A stretch of 64,000 bases of DNA from Thauera propionica. GTDB taxonomy: Bacteria > Pseudomonadota > Gammaproteobacteria > Burkholderiales > Rhodocyclaceae. Shown in pieces: positions 22,571-36,709 of this stretch. Below the pieces are notes generated by a model. That model was not told the origin of the DNA. It did no database searches and saw only the letters and a program-made list of their open reading frames with translations. Where the stretch lies: the NCBI RefSeq assembly GCF_002245655.1, contig NZ_NOIH01000001.1:30080-94079 (forward strand), written 5' to 3'. The position numbers and the translations under genes were made by a program. Each line of letters starts with the position of its first letter. Position 1 is the stretch's first letter.

Positions 22571-24160
22571 TCAGTGGCGGAAATGGCGGAAGCCGGTGAA
22601 CACCATGGCGATGTTCTGCTCGTCGGCGGCGGCGATCACTTCGGCGTCGCGCATCGAGCCGCCGGGCTGGATCACTGCGGTGGCACCGGCTTGGGCGAGC
22701 ACATCGAGGCCGTCGCGGAACGGGAAGAAGGCGTCCGAGGCGACCACGCAGCCGGCGATCTGCAGGCCGGCGTTCTCTGCCTTGATCTTGGCGATGCGGG
22801 CGGAGTCGACGCGGCTCATCTGGCCGGCGCCGACGCCGACGGTCATGCCGTCCTTGCAATACACGATGGCGTTCGACTTGACGTACTTGGCCACGCGCCA
22901 GGCGAACAGCATGTCGCGCATCTCGGCTTCCGTCGGTGCGCGCTTGGTGACGACCTTGAGGTCGGCGATCTGGATGCGGGCTTCGTCGGCGCTCTGCACA
23001 AGCAGGCCGCCGCCTACGCGCTTGTAGTCGAAGGCGCCGGCGGGCTGGCCGAGCGCACAGGTGAGCACGCGCACGTTCTGCTTGGCGCGCAGCAGTTCGA
23101 GCGCGTCGGCGGTGTAGGCCGGCGCGATCAGCACTTCGAGGAACTGGGCGGAGACGGCCTCGGCGGCAGCGCGGTCGACTTCGCCGTTGAAGGCGATGAT
23201 GCCGCCGAAGGCCGAAGTCGGGTCGGTGGAGAAGGCCTTCTTGTAGGCTTCCAGCGGGGTTGCGCCGAGGGCCACGCCACAGGGGTTGGCGTGCTTGACG
23301 ATGACACAGGCCGCGGCCGTGGCGTCGAAGGCCTTGACGCATTCCCATGCCGCATCGGCGTCGGCGATGTTGTTGTACGACAGCTCCTTGCCCTGCAGCT
23401 GGGCGTAGCCAGCGATGCCGCCCTCGGCTGCACCGGGCTGGCGGTAGAAGGCCGCGGTCTGGTGCGGGTTCTCGCCGTAGCGCAGGTCCTGCACCTTGTC
23501 GAAAGCCAGCTGCAGGCGCTCGGGGTAGGTCTGCAGCGAGACGTCGCCGGCCTCGTTGGTGACCAGCGCGGTGAGGTAGTTGGAGATCGCCGAGTCGTAG
23601 CGCGCGGTGTGGGTGAAGGCCTTCACCGCCAAGGCGAAGCGGGTCTTGTTGCTGAGCTTGCCGGCGTTGGCCTTGAGCTCGGCGACGATGCCAGCGTAGT
23701 CGTCCGGGTCGGTGACGATGCCGACGCCGCCGTCCTCATTACCGTGGTTCTTGGCCGCGGCACGCACCATGGTCGGGCCGCCGATGTCGATGTTCTCGAT
23801 GGCGTCTTCCAGCGTGCAATCGGGCTTGGCCACGGTCTGCTGGAAGGGGTAGAGGTTCACCACCACCAGGTCGATGCGGCCGATGTCATGCGCGGCGATC
23901 GTGTCCATGTGCTCGGCGAGGTCACGACGGGCGAGGATGCCGCCGTGCACCTTCGGGTGCAGGGTCTTGACGCGGCCGTCGAGCATCTCGGGGAAGCCGG
24001 TGTGCTCCGACACGTCCGTCACCGGCAGGCCGGCTTCGCGCAGCAGGCTGGCAGTGCCGCCAGTAGACAGCAGCTTGATGCCGAGGGCGGAGAGTTCGCG
24101 CGCGAAGTCGAGCACGCCGCGTTTGTCGGAAACACTGATCAGGGCTTGGGTGACGTTCAT
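22571..24160 (-). CDS. purH: Bifunctional AICAR transformylase / IMP cyclohydrolase
   Basis: Catalyses the last two steps of IMP synthesis. The 529-residue protein has the N-terminal MGS-like cyclohydrolase domain ([28 protein letters not shown]) and the transformylase domain with [15 protein letters not shown] and [12 protein letters not shown]. The upstream gap to fis (114 bases) contains GC-rich inverted sequences but no clear promoter. It is on the same strand as dusB, fis and purD, so operon readthrough is likely. Confidence 0.97.
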   Translation of the reverse strand: MNVTQALISVSDKRGVLDFARELSALGIKLLSTGGTASLLREAGLPVTDVSEHTGFPEMLDGRVKTLHPKVHGGILARRDLAEHMDTIAAHDIGRIDLVVVNLYPFQQTVAKPDCTLEDAIENIDIGGPTMVRAAAKNHGNEDGGVGIVTDPDDYAGIVAELKANAGKLSNKTRFALAVKAFTHTARYDSAISNYLTALVTNEAGDVSLQTYPERLQLAFDKVQDLRYGENPHQTAAFYRQPGAAEGGIAGYAQLQGKELSYNNIADADAAWECVKAFDATAAACVIVKHANPCGVALGATPLEAYKKAFSTDPTSAFGGIIAFNGEVDRAAAEAVSAQFLEVLIAPAYTADALELLRAKQNVRVLTCALGQPAGAFDYKRVGGGLLVQSADEARIQIADLKVVTKRAPTEAEMRDMLFAWRVAKYVKSNAIVYCKDGMTVGVGAGQMSRVDSARIAKIKAENAGLQIAGCVVASDAFFPFRDGLDVLAQAGATAVIQPGGSMRDAEVIAAADEQNIAMVFTGFRHFRH

Positions 24161-24274
24161 CGTGGGACCGGAAGCGAGATTGAAGGAGAAGCGAAAAAGT
24201 CTTTGGCTGCGAGTTGCACGAGTTTGCCCGCGCTTGCGGGGGCGCGGCGCGAGCGAGCGCCGCGACGCCCGTGC

Positions 24275-24514
24275 TTACAGCAGTTCGTAGTCGGTCAGCT
24301 TGCGGCGCAGCGTGTTGCGGTTGATGCCCAGCATTTCGGCGGCGACCGTCTGGTTGCCCTTGGCCTGCTCAAGCACGAACTGCAGCATCGGGCGCTCGAC
24401 GTTGCGGATCACCATGTCGTGGATGGCGGCCGGCTTTTCGCCGTCGAGGTCGCGGAAGTACTGGTCCAGCGTGCGGACGACGGCGTCCGCGATCTCGTTG
24501 CTGCGGCTGGTCAT
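24275..24514 (-). CDS. fis: DNA-binding protein Fis
   Basis: A 79-residue nucleoid-associated regulator. The C-terminal helix-turn-helix (QTVAAEMLGINRNTLRRKL) is the Fis DNA-binding motif, shared with NtrC-type activators; the N-terminal helices are shorter than in enteric Fis (98 residues), as usual for betaproteobacteria. The start overlaps the dusB stop by four bases (ATGA), matching the dusB-fis operon of E. coli. Confidence 0.94.
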   Translation of the reverse strand: MTSRSNEIADAVVRTLDQYFRDLDGEKPAAIHDMVIRNVERPMLQFVLEQAKGNQTVAAEMLGINRNTLRRKLTDYELL

Positions 24515-25545
24515 GCTGCGAGTTCCTGCGGGTATTCGGCTTGCGGGTCCGTCTCGTAGCTCAGGCGGGCGTCGGCCTCGGCGAGCAGGCCGAAGAATTC
24601 GTCCACTGCGGCGAGCTGGGCGGGAATGTCGGGAATCTGGTTCATCGCGCGGCGGAAGGCCGCCGAGCCCACCAGGCCCTTGGTGTACCAGGAGATGTGC
24701 TTGCGTGCGATCTTGACGCCGCGCTCGTCGCCGTAGAAACCATACAGGTCGGCGAGGTGCTCGCGGCAGACCTGATGGATCTCGCTGACCAGCGGCGGGG
24801 GCATCAGCTCGCCGGTGGCGAGGTAGTGCTCGATCTCGCGGAAGATCCACGGCCGGCCCTGTGCGGCGCGGCCGATCATGACGCCGTCGGCGCCGGTGTA
24901 GTCGAGCACGTGCTTGGCCTTCTGCGGGCTCGTGATGTCGCCGTTGGCGATCACCGGGATCTTCACCAGCGTCTTGACGTGGGCGATGGTGTCGTACTCG
25001 GCTTCGCCCATGTACTGGTCGGCGCGGGTGCGGCCATGGATGGCGATGGCGCGGATGCCGGACTCTTCGGCGATGCGGGCGATCGTCGGTGCGTTCTTGT
25101 TGGCGCGGTTCCAGCCGGTGCGGAACTTGAGCGTAACCGGGGTATCGGGCACGGCCTTGACCACCGCCTCGAGGATGCGGGCGACCAGCGGTTCGTCCTG
25201 CATCAGCGCCGATCCGGCCATCACGTTGCACACCTTCTTGGCCGGGCAGCCCATGTTGATGTCGATGATCTGCGCGCCGTTGTCGGCGTTGTACCTGGCG
25301 GCCTCGGCCATCATCGCCGGGTCGGCGCCGGCGATCTGCACCGAGATCGGATCGACCTCGCCGGTGTGGTCGGCACGGCGACGGGTCTTCTCGCTGCCGT
25401 AGAGCAGCGAGTTGGACGTGACCATCTCGGACACGGCCACGCCTGCCCCCAGCTTCTTGCACAACTGTCGGAAAGGGCGATCCGTCACGCCCGCCATGGG
25501 AGCGACGAAAAGGTTATTGCGCAAGGTGAAGCCGGCGAACTGCAT
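24511..25545 (-). CDS. dusB: tRNA-dihydrouridine synthase B
   Basis: FMN enzyme that reduces specific uridines in tRNA. The 344-residue protein starts MQFAGFTLRNNLFVAPMAGVTDRPFR and contains the signature INMGCPAKKVC with the catalytic Cys, and TLKFRTGW. ATG 25545 was chosen for its match to DusB N-termini; an in-frame ATG ten codons upstream has no family match. It is translationally coupled to fis. Confidence 0.95.
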   Translation of the reverse strand: MQFAGFTLRNNLFVAPMAGVTDRPFRQLCKKLGAGVAVSEMVTSNSLLYGSEKTRRRADHTGEVDPISVQIAGADPAMMAEAARYNADNGAQIIDINMGCPAKKVCNVMAGSALMQDEPLVARILEAVVKAVPDTPVTLKFRTGWNRANKNAPTIARIAEESGIRAIAIHGRTRADQYMGEAEYDTIAHVKTLVKIPVIANGDITSPQKAKHVLDYTGADGVMIGRAAQGRPWIFREIEHYLATGELMPPPLVSEIHQVCREHLADLYGFYGDERGVKIARKHISWYTKGLVGSAAFRRAMNQIPDIPAQLAAVDEFFGLLAEADARLSYETDPQAEYPQELAA

Positions 25546-25762
25546 GGGCGGGTCAGGCGAGGGAAAAGGCGGCATTTTACCTCATAGCTCAAGTGCTTGG
25601 GCGCGCTTGCCGTTGCGCCGGTACAACCCCGAGTTCGTTAACCGGCCCGCCGCAGGGCCGGAAAGCACGAACGGCTGTGTCGCCGCCTTGCGCGCAAACA
25701 TGGTGCCGAATTCCGCGCGCAGGTAAAATCCGCGCCTTTTTCCCGTTCGGGACGTGGTTGCC

Positions 25763-26791
25763 GTGATCCGTATCGAAAACCTGCGCAAGACCTATCGCGC
25801 GGCTGACGGCCGCGAGGTCGAGGCGCTCACCGACATCAACCTCGAGATCGGTACCGGCGAGGTGTTCGGCATCATCGGCCGCTCGGGCGCGGGCAAGAGC
25901 ACCCTGATCCGCACCCTGAACCTGCTCGAGCGTCCCTCGGCCGGGCGCGTGCTGGTCGATGGCGAGGACATCACCACGCTCGACAGCGAAGGCCTCTACG
26001 CGCTGCGCCGCCGGGTCGGCATGATCTTCCAGCACTTCAACCTGCTCAACGCCAAGACCGTCGCCGACAACATCGACTGGCCGCTGAAGGCGACCGGGCA
26101 GGGCAATGCCGCCGAGCGTGCCGCGCGCGTGAAGGAGCTGCTGGCGCTGGTCGGCCTGTCCGAGCAGGGTCACAAGTACCCCTCGCAGCTGTCCGGCGGG
26201 CAGAAGCAGCGCGTGGGCATCGCGCGTGCGCTGGCCAACCGCCCGCAGTTGCTGCTGTGCGACGAGGCGACCTCGGCGCTCGATCCCGAGACAACGCAGT
26301 CCATCCTGCGCCTGCTGCTCGACATCAACCGCCAGCTGGGGCTGACCATCGTGCTCATCACCCACGAGATGCAGGTCATCCGCACGATCTGCGACCGCGT
26401 CGCGGTGATCGACGGTGGGCGCATCGTCGAGTCCGGCAAGGTCGTCGACGTCTTCCTGCATCCGCAGCATCCGGTCACGCGCAGTATGGTGGCGCAGAGC
26501 GACGCGCTCGCTGCGGCGAGCTTCGCTCCTGCCCACGCCTACATGAGCGACAAGCTGCGCGGCACGCTGGTGCGCCTGACCTACATCGGCGACGTGACCT
26601 ACCAGCCCATCCTCAGCCGCATCATGGCCGGCGCCAAGGTGCAGGTGACGATCCTTCAGGGTGAGGTCTCCAGCATCAAGGACGTGCCCTTCGGCCAGCT
26701 GCTGCTCGAACTCGAGGGTGGCGAGGATGACATCCGCGCGGTGTTCGCCGAGCTCGACCGCCACCAGATCCACCACGAGGTGCTGCAGTAA
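25763..26791 (+). CDS. metN: D/L-methionine ABC transporter ATP-binding protein
   Basis: ATPase of the MetNIQ methionine importer. The 342-residue protein has Walker A GRSGAGKST, the ABC signature LSGGQKQRVGIARAL, Walker B LLLCDEATSALD and H-loop ITHEM, followed by the C-terminal methionine-sensing NIL domain. GTG 25763 gives the usual N-terminus (V/MIRIENLRKTY); GTG 25754 is possible. Its TAA stop shares one base with the metI ATG (TAATG). Confidence 0.95.
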   Translation: MIRIENLRKTYRAADGREVEALTDINLEIGTGEVFGIIGRSGAGKSTLIRTLNLLERPSAGRVLVDGEDITTLDSEGLYALRRRVGMIFQHFNLLNAKTVADNIDWPLKATGQGNAAERAARVKELLALVGLSEQGHKYPSQLSGGQKQRVGIARALANRPQLLLCDEATSALDPETTQSILRLLLDINRQLGLTIVLITHEMQVIRTICDRVAVIDGGRIVESGKVVDVFLHPQHPVTRSMVAQSDALAAASFAPAHAYMSDKLRGTLVRLTYIGDVTYQPILSRIMAGAKVQVTILQGEVSSIKDVPFGQLLLELEGGEDDIRAVFAELDRHQIHHEVLQ

Positions 26792-27450
26792 TGGACCTGT
26801 CCGTCATCGACTGGAGCGACATCTGGATCGCGACCTGGGAAACCCTGGTCATGACCGGCGTGTCCCTGTTCTTCACCATCCTGCTCGGGCTGCCGCTGGG
26901 CATCCTGCTGTTCGTCACCGCCAAGCGCCAGCTGCTGGAGCAGGGCTTCGTCTATACGGTGCTCTCGTTCGTGGTCAACGTGCTGCGCTCGGTGCCCTTC
27001 CTGATCCTGCTGATCGTGATGATCCCGGTCACGGTGATCCTCATCGGCACCTCGCTCGGCGTCGAGGGCGCGATCCCGCCGCTGGTGGTGGGCACCGCAC
27101 CTTTCTTCGCGCGCCTGGTCGAAAACGTGCTCCGCGAGGTCGACCGGGGCGTCATCGAGGCCTGCCAGGCGATGGGTATCCGCACTCACCGCATCATCTT
27201 CGGCGCGCTGCTGCCCGAGGCCCTGCCGGGCCTGATCGCCGCGGTGACGGTGACGGCGATCACGCTGATGTCCTACGCTGCGATGTCGGGCGTGATCGGC
27301 GGCGGCGGCCTCGGAGATCTCGCGATCCGTTTCGGCTATCAGCGCTTCCAGACCGAGGTGATGGTGATTACCGTCGCCCTGCTGGTGGTGCTGGTGCAGA
27401 TCATCCAGTACTCGGGCGACCGCCTGGTGCTGTATTTCACCCGCAAGTGA
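26791..27450 (+). CDS. metI: Methionine ABC transporter permease
   Basis: A 219-residue inner-membrane permease with five or six hydrophobic segments and the binding-protein-dependent EAA loop (EACQAMGIRTHRIIFGALLPEALPG, given as a region around residues 125-150). It is coupled to metN by a one-base overlap and followed after 20 bases by metQ. The order metN-metI-metQ matches the E. coli operon. Confidence 0.95.
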   Translation: MDLSVIDWSDIWIATWETLVMTGVSLFFTILLGLPLGILLFVTAKRQLLEQGFVYTVLSFVVNVLRSVPFLILLIVMIPVTVILIGTSLGVEGAIPPLVVGTAPFFARLVENVLREVDRGVIEACQAMGIRTHRIIFGALLPEALPGLIAAVTVTAITLMSYAAMSGVIGGGGLGDLAIRFGYQRFQTEVMVITVALLVVLVQIIQYSGDRLVLYFTRK

Positions 27451-27470
27451 TCCTCACAAAGGAGCTGTCC

Positions 27471-28271
27471 ATGTCGCATACCCTGCGCAAACTCTTCGCT
27501 GCCGCTTTCGGCACGCTCGCCCTCGCCGCCGGTTCCGCGGCAGTCGCCGCCGACCGCCTGGTCATCGCCGCCACCCCGGTGCCGCACGCCGAGATCCTCG
27601 AGTTCGTCAAACCGATGCTTGCGAAGGAGGGCGTGGAGCTCGAGGTGAAGGTGTTCACCGACTACGTCCAGCCCTCGATGCAGACCAACGAAAAGCGCGT
27701 CGACGGCAACTTTTTCCTGCATCAGCCCTACCTCGACGAATTCAAGAAGAAGCAGAAGAACGACATCCAGACCGTGGTCGCCAAGGTGCACGTCGAGCCG
27801 CTGGGCGCCTACTCGGCCAAGCACAAGGCCGTGGCCGACATTCCCAGCGGCGCAACCGTGGCGATCCCGAACGATCCGTCCAACTCCGGTCGCGCGCTGC
27901 TGCTGATGGCGAAGAACGGTCTGATCACCCTGAAGGACCTGAACAGCGTTTCGGCCACCCAGAAGGACATCGCCGACAATCCGAAGAAGCTGAAGATCCG
28001 CGAACTCGAGGCCGCGACCCTGCCGCGCATCCTCAACCAGGTCGACCTGGCGGTGATCAACACCAACTACGCGATCGAGGCGAAGCTGAACCCGCTGACG
28101 GATTCGCTCTTCATCGAGGATGCCAGCTCGCCCTACGCCAACCTGCTGGTTGCGCGCGAGGACAATGCCGACAGCCCGGCGATGAAGAAGCTGGTGGCCG
28201 CACTGAACTCGCCGGAAGTGAAGCAGTTCATCGCCGACAAGTACAAGGGCGCGGTGGTGCCGGCGTTCTGA
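27471..28271 (+). CDS. metQ: Methionine-binding periplasmic protein
   Basis: A 266-residue NlpA/MetQ-family binding protein. It has a cleavable signal peptide (LFAAAFGTLALAAGSAAVAA) without a lipobox Cys, so it is probably a free periplasmic protein, unlike the lipoprotein MetQ of E. coli. Conserved segments include VFTDYVQPS, VDGNFFLHQPYLDEF and AVINTNYAIEA. A strong AAAGGAG ribosome-binding site precedes ATG 27471. An intrinsic terminator closes the operon. Confidence 0.95.
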   Translation: MSHTLRKLFAAAFGTLALAAGSAAVAADRLVIAATPVPHAEILEFVKPMLAKEGVELEVKVFTDYVQPSMQTNEKRVDGNFFLHQPYLDEFKKKQKNDIQTVVAKVHVEPLGAYSAKHKAVADIPSGATVAIPNDPSNSGRALLLMAKNGLITLKDLNSVSATQKDIADNPKKLKIRELEAATLPRILNQVDLAVINTNYAIEAKLNPLTDSLFIEDASSPYANLLVAREDNADSPAMKKLVAALNSPEVKQFIADKYKGAVVPAF

Positions 28272-28313
28272 TCGGACCCTGGCGCGCCGCGGGATTGTGG
28301 CGCACATGAAACG

Positions 28314-28347
28314 AAAGGCCTGCTCCCTATCAGGGGACAGGCCTTTT
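28314..28347 (+). terminator. Intrinsic terminator of metNIQ
   Basis: AAAGGCCTG-C-TCCC and GGGGA-CAGGCCTTT pair around a TATCA loop and are followed by TTTTTG. It lies 42 bases after the metQ stop and just before the 3' end of the convergent ubiH-like gene, which it may also serve. Confidence 0.88.
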
Positions 28348-28371
28348 TGTATGGGCGACCGTCGGCTGGGC

Positions 28372-29583
28372 TCAGGGCCAGGCGCGTGCGCCGAACATCA
28401 TCCGCCGCGCGATGAAGCCGCGCAGCGGCGGCAGCAGGTCGAGCGCGAGCAGCGCTGCGCCGCGCGCGTGGCGCAGCGGGGCGAAGTCCGTGCTGAACAC
28501 CCGCACCAGCGTGTCGGTGAAGCGGATCGTGCCGAGGCGGTCGAGGCCGCGGGCGTCGGCGTAGGCCGCGAGGATGCGTGCCGCACCGGCATCGAAGGCC
28601 GCGCCGGTTGCGCCTGGCACCTGGCGTGCTGCCTCGTCACGCGCGCTCAGCAGCGTCTCGGCGAGCGCCCACACGTCGCGCAGCGCAAGGTTGAAGCCCT
28701 GGCCGGCCACCGGGTGCAGGGTCTGCGCGGCATTGCCGAGCCACACGGTGCGGGGGGCAATGGTCGAACGCCGGTAGCGCAGCACCAGCGGATAGCGCAA
28801 GCGCGGGCCGACGCCGGCAAGCCGTGCCCGGCCACCGATGTGCGCCTGCAGGCGGGCGAGGTAGGCGGTGTCGTCGAGGGCGAGCAGCTCGTCCGCCGTT
28901 TCCGGGCGGGCCACGTGCACCAGGGCGTAGCCCTGTCCCTTGGGAAGCAGGGCGACCGGGCCTTGCGGGGTGAAGCGCTCGAACGCCGTATGGCGATGGC
29001 CGCCGGCAACCTGCACGTCGGCGATCAGCGCATGCTGGCCGTAGTCATGTTCGACGACGTTGGCGTCACCGGCGTGCAGTCCGCCCTCGGCGCAGGCGGC
29101 GAGGCGGGCGCGCAAGGTGCCTGCCGGCCTGCCCGGGCCGGCGAGGCTGGCAATCACGTCGTCGTCGCCCGCGGCCAGATTGGTGACCTCGGTTTCGTCC
29201 AGGACCGGGATGCCGGCGGCGTCGACCGCTTCGCGCAGCGCGGCGGCGAGCGCGCCGGCGGAGGCGACGTAGCCGAGCGCCGGCAGCTCGTGTTCGGCGG
29301 CGTCGATCAGCGTGCGGCCGAGCCCGCCCTGGTGCGAGATGTGGATGTGCCGGATCGCCGTCGTCGGCAGGGTGTCGCGCACGCCGAGGCGCTGCAGCGT
29401 CAGCCGGGTGCCGTGCGCGAGCGCGAGGTCGCGCGGGTCCTTCGTCACCGCCTCGCGCGGGCGGGTGTCGGCGAGCACGATATCGAGCCCGGCGTCCTTC
29501 AGTGCCAGCGCCAGCGCCAGACCGACCGGGCCAGCGCCGACGATCAGCAGGTCATGCACGTGCTCCGGCGCCGTCTCAGTCAT
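28372..29583 (-). CDS. UbiH/UbiF/COQ6-family FAD-dependent hydroxylase
   Basis: A 403-residue flavoprotein monooxygenase of the ubiquinone hydroxylase group. It shows the N-terminal FAD fold LLIVGAGPVGLALALAL, a DG/GD-like middle segment, and WLGNAAQTLHPVAGQGFNLALRD near residues 293-315, the family's second FAD motif. It probably hydroxylates the ubiquinone ring; whether it is UbiH, UbiF, UbiM or a relative cannot be settled by eye. It overlaps pepP by eight bases, the common pepP-ubiH pairing. Confidence 0.88.
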   Translation of the reverse strand: MTETAPEHVHDLLIVGAGPVGLALALALKDAGLDIVLADTRPREAVTKDPRDLALAHGTRLTLQRLGVRDTLPTTAIRHIHISHQGGLGRTLIDAAEHELPALGYVASAGALAAALREAVDAAGIPVLDETEVTNLAAGDDDVIASLAGPGRPAGTLRARLAACAEGGLHAGDANVVEHDYGQHALIADVQVAGGHRHTAFERFTPQGPVALLPKGQGYALVHVARPETADELLALDDTAYLARLQAHIGGRARLAGVGPRLRYPLVLRYRRSTIAPRTVWLGNAAQTLHPVAGQGFNLALRDVWALAETLLSARDEAARQVPGATGAAFDAGAARILAAYADARGLDRLGTIRFTDTLVRVFSTDFAPLRHARGAALLALDLLPPLRGFIARRMMFGARAWP

Positions 29584-30931
29584 GGCGCGCCTCGCGCATC
29601 AGCGCCTCCACGTCGTCGATCGCCTTGGGGACGCCTTCGGTGATCAGCTCGCAGCCGTCGGCGGTGACGACCGCGTCGTCCTCGATGCGGATGCCGATGT
29701 TCCAGAAGGCCTCGGGGATGTCCTCGGCCGGGCGGATGTAGCAACCCGGCTCGATGGTCAGCACCATGCCTTCGACGAGCGGCCGCCAGTCGCCGCCGAG
29801 CTTGTATTCGCCGGCGTCATGCACGTCCATACCCAGCCAGTGGCCGGTGCGATGCATGTAGAAGCGGCGGTAGTCGCCGTTCTCCAGCACAGTGTCGAGG
29901 CTACCCTTGAGCAGGCCGAGGTCGAGCATGCCCTGGGCGAGCACCTTGACGGCGGCCTCGTGCGGCTGATTCCAGTGCGCGCCGGGGCGGGTCGCGTCGC
30001 GCGCGGCAGCCTGCGCGGCGAGCACGATCGCGTAGACGTCGCGCTGAGCGGCGGAGAAGCGGCCGTTGACCGGGAAGGTCCGGGTGATGTCCGAGGCGTA
30101 GCCGTCGAGCTCGCAGCCTGCGTCGATCAGCAGCAGGTCGCCGTCCTTGAGGCGCTGGTCGTTCTCGACATAGTGCAGCACGCAGGCGTTGGCGCCGCCG
30201 GCGACGATCGAGGTGTAGGCGGGCGCCTGGCTGCCGGCGGCGCGGAAGGCATGCAGCAGTTCGGCCTCGATCTCGTACTCGAAGCGCCCCGGACGGGTGG
30301 TGCGCATCGCACGGCAGTGGGCGTCGGCCGAGATCTGCGCGGCACGGCGCATGGTGGCGAGTTCGGAGGCGTCCTTGACGAGGCGCATCTCGTCGAGTTC
30401 GGCGCGCAGGTCGCGTACCGAATGCGGGGGGGTGAGGCCGGTGCGCGCCTTGTCGCGCACGGCGTTGAGCGCGCCCAGCACCCTGGCGTCCCAGTCGTTG
30501 TCGTAGCCCAGGCCCGACCACAGCAGGGGCTGATCGGCCAGATAGTCCGGTAGGCGCCGGTCGAGGTCGCCGATGGTCCAGGCCTCGTCGAAGCCGAAGG
30601 CCTCGCGCGCGGCCTCGGGGCCGTAGCGGTAGCCGTCCCAGATCTCGCGCTCCTCGTTCTTCTCGCGGCAGAACAGGATCTGCTTCGTTTCCTTGCCGGC
30701 GACGAGTACGACGACCGCCTCGGGCTCGCGGAAGCCGGTGAGGTAATAGAAATAGCTGTCGTGGCGGTAGGGGTAGTGGGCGTCGCGGTTGCGAATGCGC
30801 TCGGGCGCGGTCGGCAGGATCGCGACGCCGCCGCCGGCAGCCTGCATGCGGGCGAGAAGGCGGTCGCGGCGGGCGCGGAAGGGGGCGATGTCCACGGGGG
30901 TGTTCAGGTTCGGAATCGTGGGAGCGTTCAT
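29576..30931 (-). CDS. pepP: Xaa-Pro aminopeptidase (aminopeptidase P)
   Basis: Manganese metallopeptidase removing an N-terminal residue from Xaa-Pro peptides. The 451-residue protein has the creatinase N-terminal domain (YPYRHDSYFYYLTGF) and the pita-bread catalytic domain with LLIDAGCELDGYASDITR, HRTGHWLGMDVHDAG, and TIEPGCYI, which supply the Asp-Asp-His-Glu-Glu metal ligands. ATG 30931 was used; a further ATG three codons upstream is equally possible. Confidence 0.95.
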   Translation of the reverse strand: MNAPTIPNLNTPVDIAPFRARRDRLLARMQAAGGGVAILPTAPERIRNRDAHYPYRHDSYFYYLTGFREPEAVVVLVAGKETKQILFCREKNEEREIWDGYRYGPEAAREAFGFDEAWTIGDLDRRLPDYLADQPLLWSGLGYDNDWDARVLGALNAVRDKARTGLTPPHSVRDLRAELDEMRLVKDASELATMRRAAQISADAHCRAMRTTRPGRFEYEIEAELLHAFRAAGSQAPAYTSIVAGGANACVLHYVENDQRLKDGDLLLIDAGCELDGYASDITRTFPVNGRFSAAQRDVYAIVLAAQAAARDATRPGAHWNQPHEAAVKVLAQGMLDLGLLKGSLDTVLENGDYRRFYMHRTGHWLGMDVHDAGEYKLGGDWRPLVEGMVLTIEPGCYIRPAEDIPEAFWNIGIRIEDDAVVTADGCELITEGVPKAIDDVEALMREARHD

Positions 30932-31023
30932 GGGCGGCATTATGGCACTGGCAGGGGAGCGGGCGGGCGTGGGGGCGCCGGCGCCGTGCACCCTGCTGTT
31001 CGACGGCCTATCCGGTGCGAGGT

Positions 31024-35361
<4,338 letters not shown>

Positions 35362-35392
35362 ATCCGTGCGAGTCACCCCTCAAAATCACACC

Positions 35393-36709
35393 ATGAACCG
35401 TAACCTGTCCCGTTCCCGTCTGCTGGTCGCTGCCGGCCTTTGCAGCCTGGCCTTGAGTCTTCCGCTGCATGCCGCACAGCGGCCGGTCGAAGTCGATCGC
35501 ATCGTCGCAGTCGTCAACAACGAAGTGGTCACTGCCCTGCAACTGCGGGCGCGTGTCGACCAGGCCGTGCGCCAGCTCCAGCGCCAGGGGGTCGAGTTGC
35601 CGCCCGCTGCAGTGCTCGAGCGCCAGTTGCTCGAGCGCCTGATCGTCGAGCGCGCACAGCTGCAGCTTGCGCGCGAAACTTCATTGCGCGTCGATGACGC
35701 CACGCTCGAGCGTGCGATCGACCGCATCGCCGCCAACAACCGTCTGAGCGTCGAGCAGTTGCGCGAGGCGCTCGAGAAGGATGGCGTGGCCTGGTCGCGG
35801 TTCCGCGACGAGATCCGCACCGAGATCCTGCTCACCCGACTGCGCGAGCGCGAGGTGGACAGCAAGGTCGTCGTGACCGACGCCGAGATCGACAACTTCC
35901 TCGCCAGCAACCCCGATGCCTTCTCCGGCCAGGAATTCGAGGTTGCCCACATCCTGCTGCGCGCGCCGGAGCAGGCTTCGCCGCAGCAGATCGAGGCACT
36001 GCGCGCGCGCGCGGAAGGCGTCATGGCCCGGCTGCGCTCGGGTGAGGACTTCGCCCGCGTCGCCGCTGAGGTGTCCGATGCGCCCGACGGCCTGTCGGGT
36101 GGCAGTCTGGGCTGGCGTCCGCTCGACCGCCTGCCGGCGCTGTTCGCCGAGGTCGTCCGCAACATGAGGCCGGGCGAGACCTCGCAGATCCTGCGCAGCG
36201 CGTCCGGCCTGCACATCGTCCGTCTCGTCGACCGCCGTGGCGGCGGCGATGCTGCGGTGGCGAAGCTCGAGCAGACGCGTGCGCGCCACATCCTGATCCG
36301 GACTTCCGAGGTGCTGTCGGATGCGGACGCCGAAGCGCGGCTGCTGGGCATCCGCGAGCGCGTGGTCAATGGCGTCGACTTCGGTGAATTGGCCAAGGCC
36401 AGCTCGGCGGACCTGTCCGCAGCCAAGGGCGGCGATCTCGGCTGGCTCAACCCGGGCGACACCGTGCCCGAGTTCGAGCGCGCGATGAACGCGCTGCAGC
36501 CGGGCGAAGTCAGCGCTCCGGTCAAATCACCCTTCGGCTGGCACCTGATCCAGGTGCTCGAGCGCCGCGTGCAGGACGTCACCGACGAGCGCAAGCGCAA
36601 TGCCGCGCGCGCCGCGCTGCGCGACCGCAAGGCGGACGAGGCCTACGAAGACTGGCTGCGCCAGCTGCGCGACAGCACCTACGTCGATCTGCGCCTGGAG
36701 CGCGAATGA
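35393..36709 (+). CDS. surA: Periplasmic chaperone / peptidyl-prolyl isomerase SurA
   Basis: Chaperone for outer-membrane proteins, LptD among its clients. The 438-residue protein has a signal peptide ending LSLPLHAA, the N-terminal chaperone domain ([18 protein letters not shown]), and two parvulin domains, one starting EVAHILLRA and one ARHILIRTS, each with the G-G-D/S-L-G-W motif ([19 protein letters not shown]). It lies 31 bases after lptD and overlaps pdxA by four bases. Confidence 0.96.
   Translation: MNRNLSRSRLLVAAGLCSLALSLPLHAAQRPVEVDRIVAVVNNEVVTALQLRARVDQAVRQLQRQGVELPPAAVLERQLLERLIVERAQLQLARETSLRVDDATLERAIDRIAANNRLSVEQLREALEKDGVAWSRFRDEIRTEILLTRLREREVDSKVVVTDAEIDNFLASNPDAFSGQEFEVAHILLRAPEQASPQQIEALRARAEGVMARLRSGEDFARVAAEVSDAPDGLSGGSLGWRPLDRLPALFAEVVRNMRPGETSQILRSASGLHIVRLVDRRGGGDAAVAKLEQTRARHILIRTSEVLSDADAEARLLGIRERVVNGVDFGELAKASSADLSAAKGGDLGWLNPGDTVPEFERAMNALQPGEVSAPVKSPFGWHLIQVLERRVQDVTDERKRNAARAALRDRKADEAYEDWLRQLRDSTYVDLRLERE

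Noticed and set aside
22175..24559. Long open frame opposite purH and purD
   Set aside because: Antisense shadow of two well-conserved purine genes; no ribosome-binding site and no recognisable domain.
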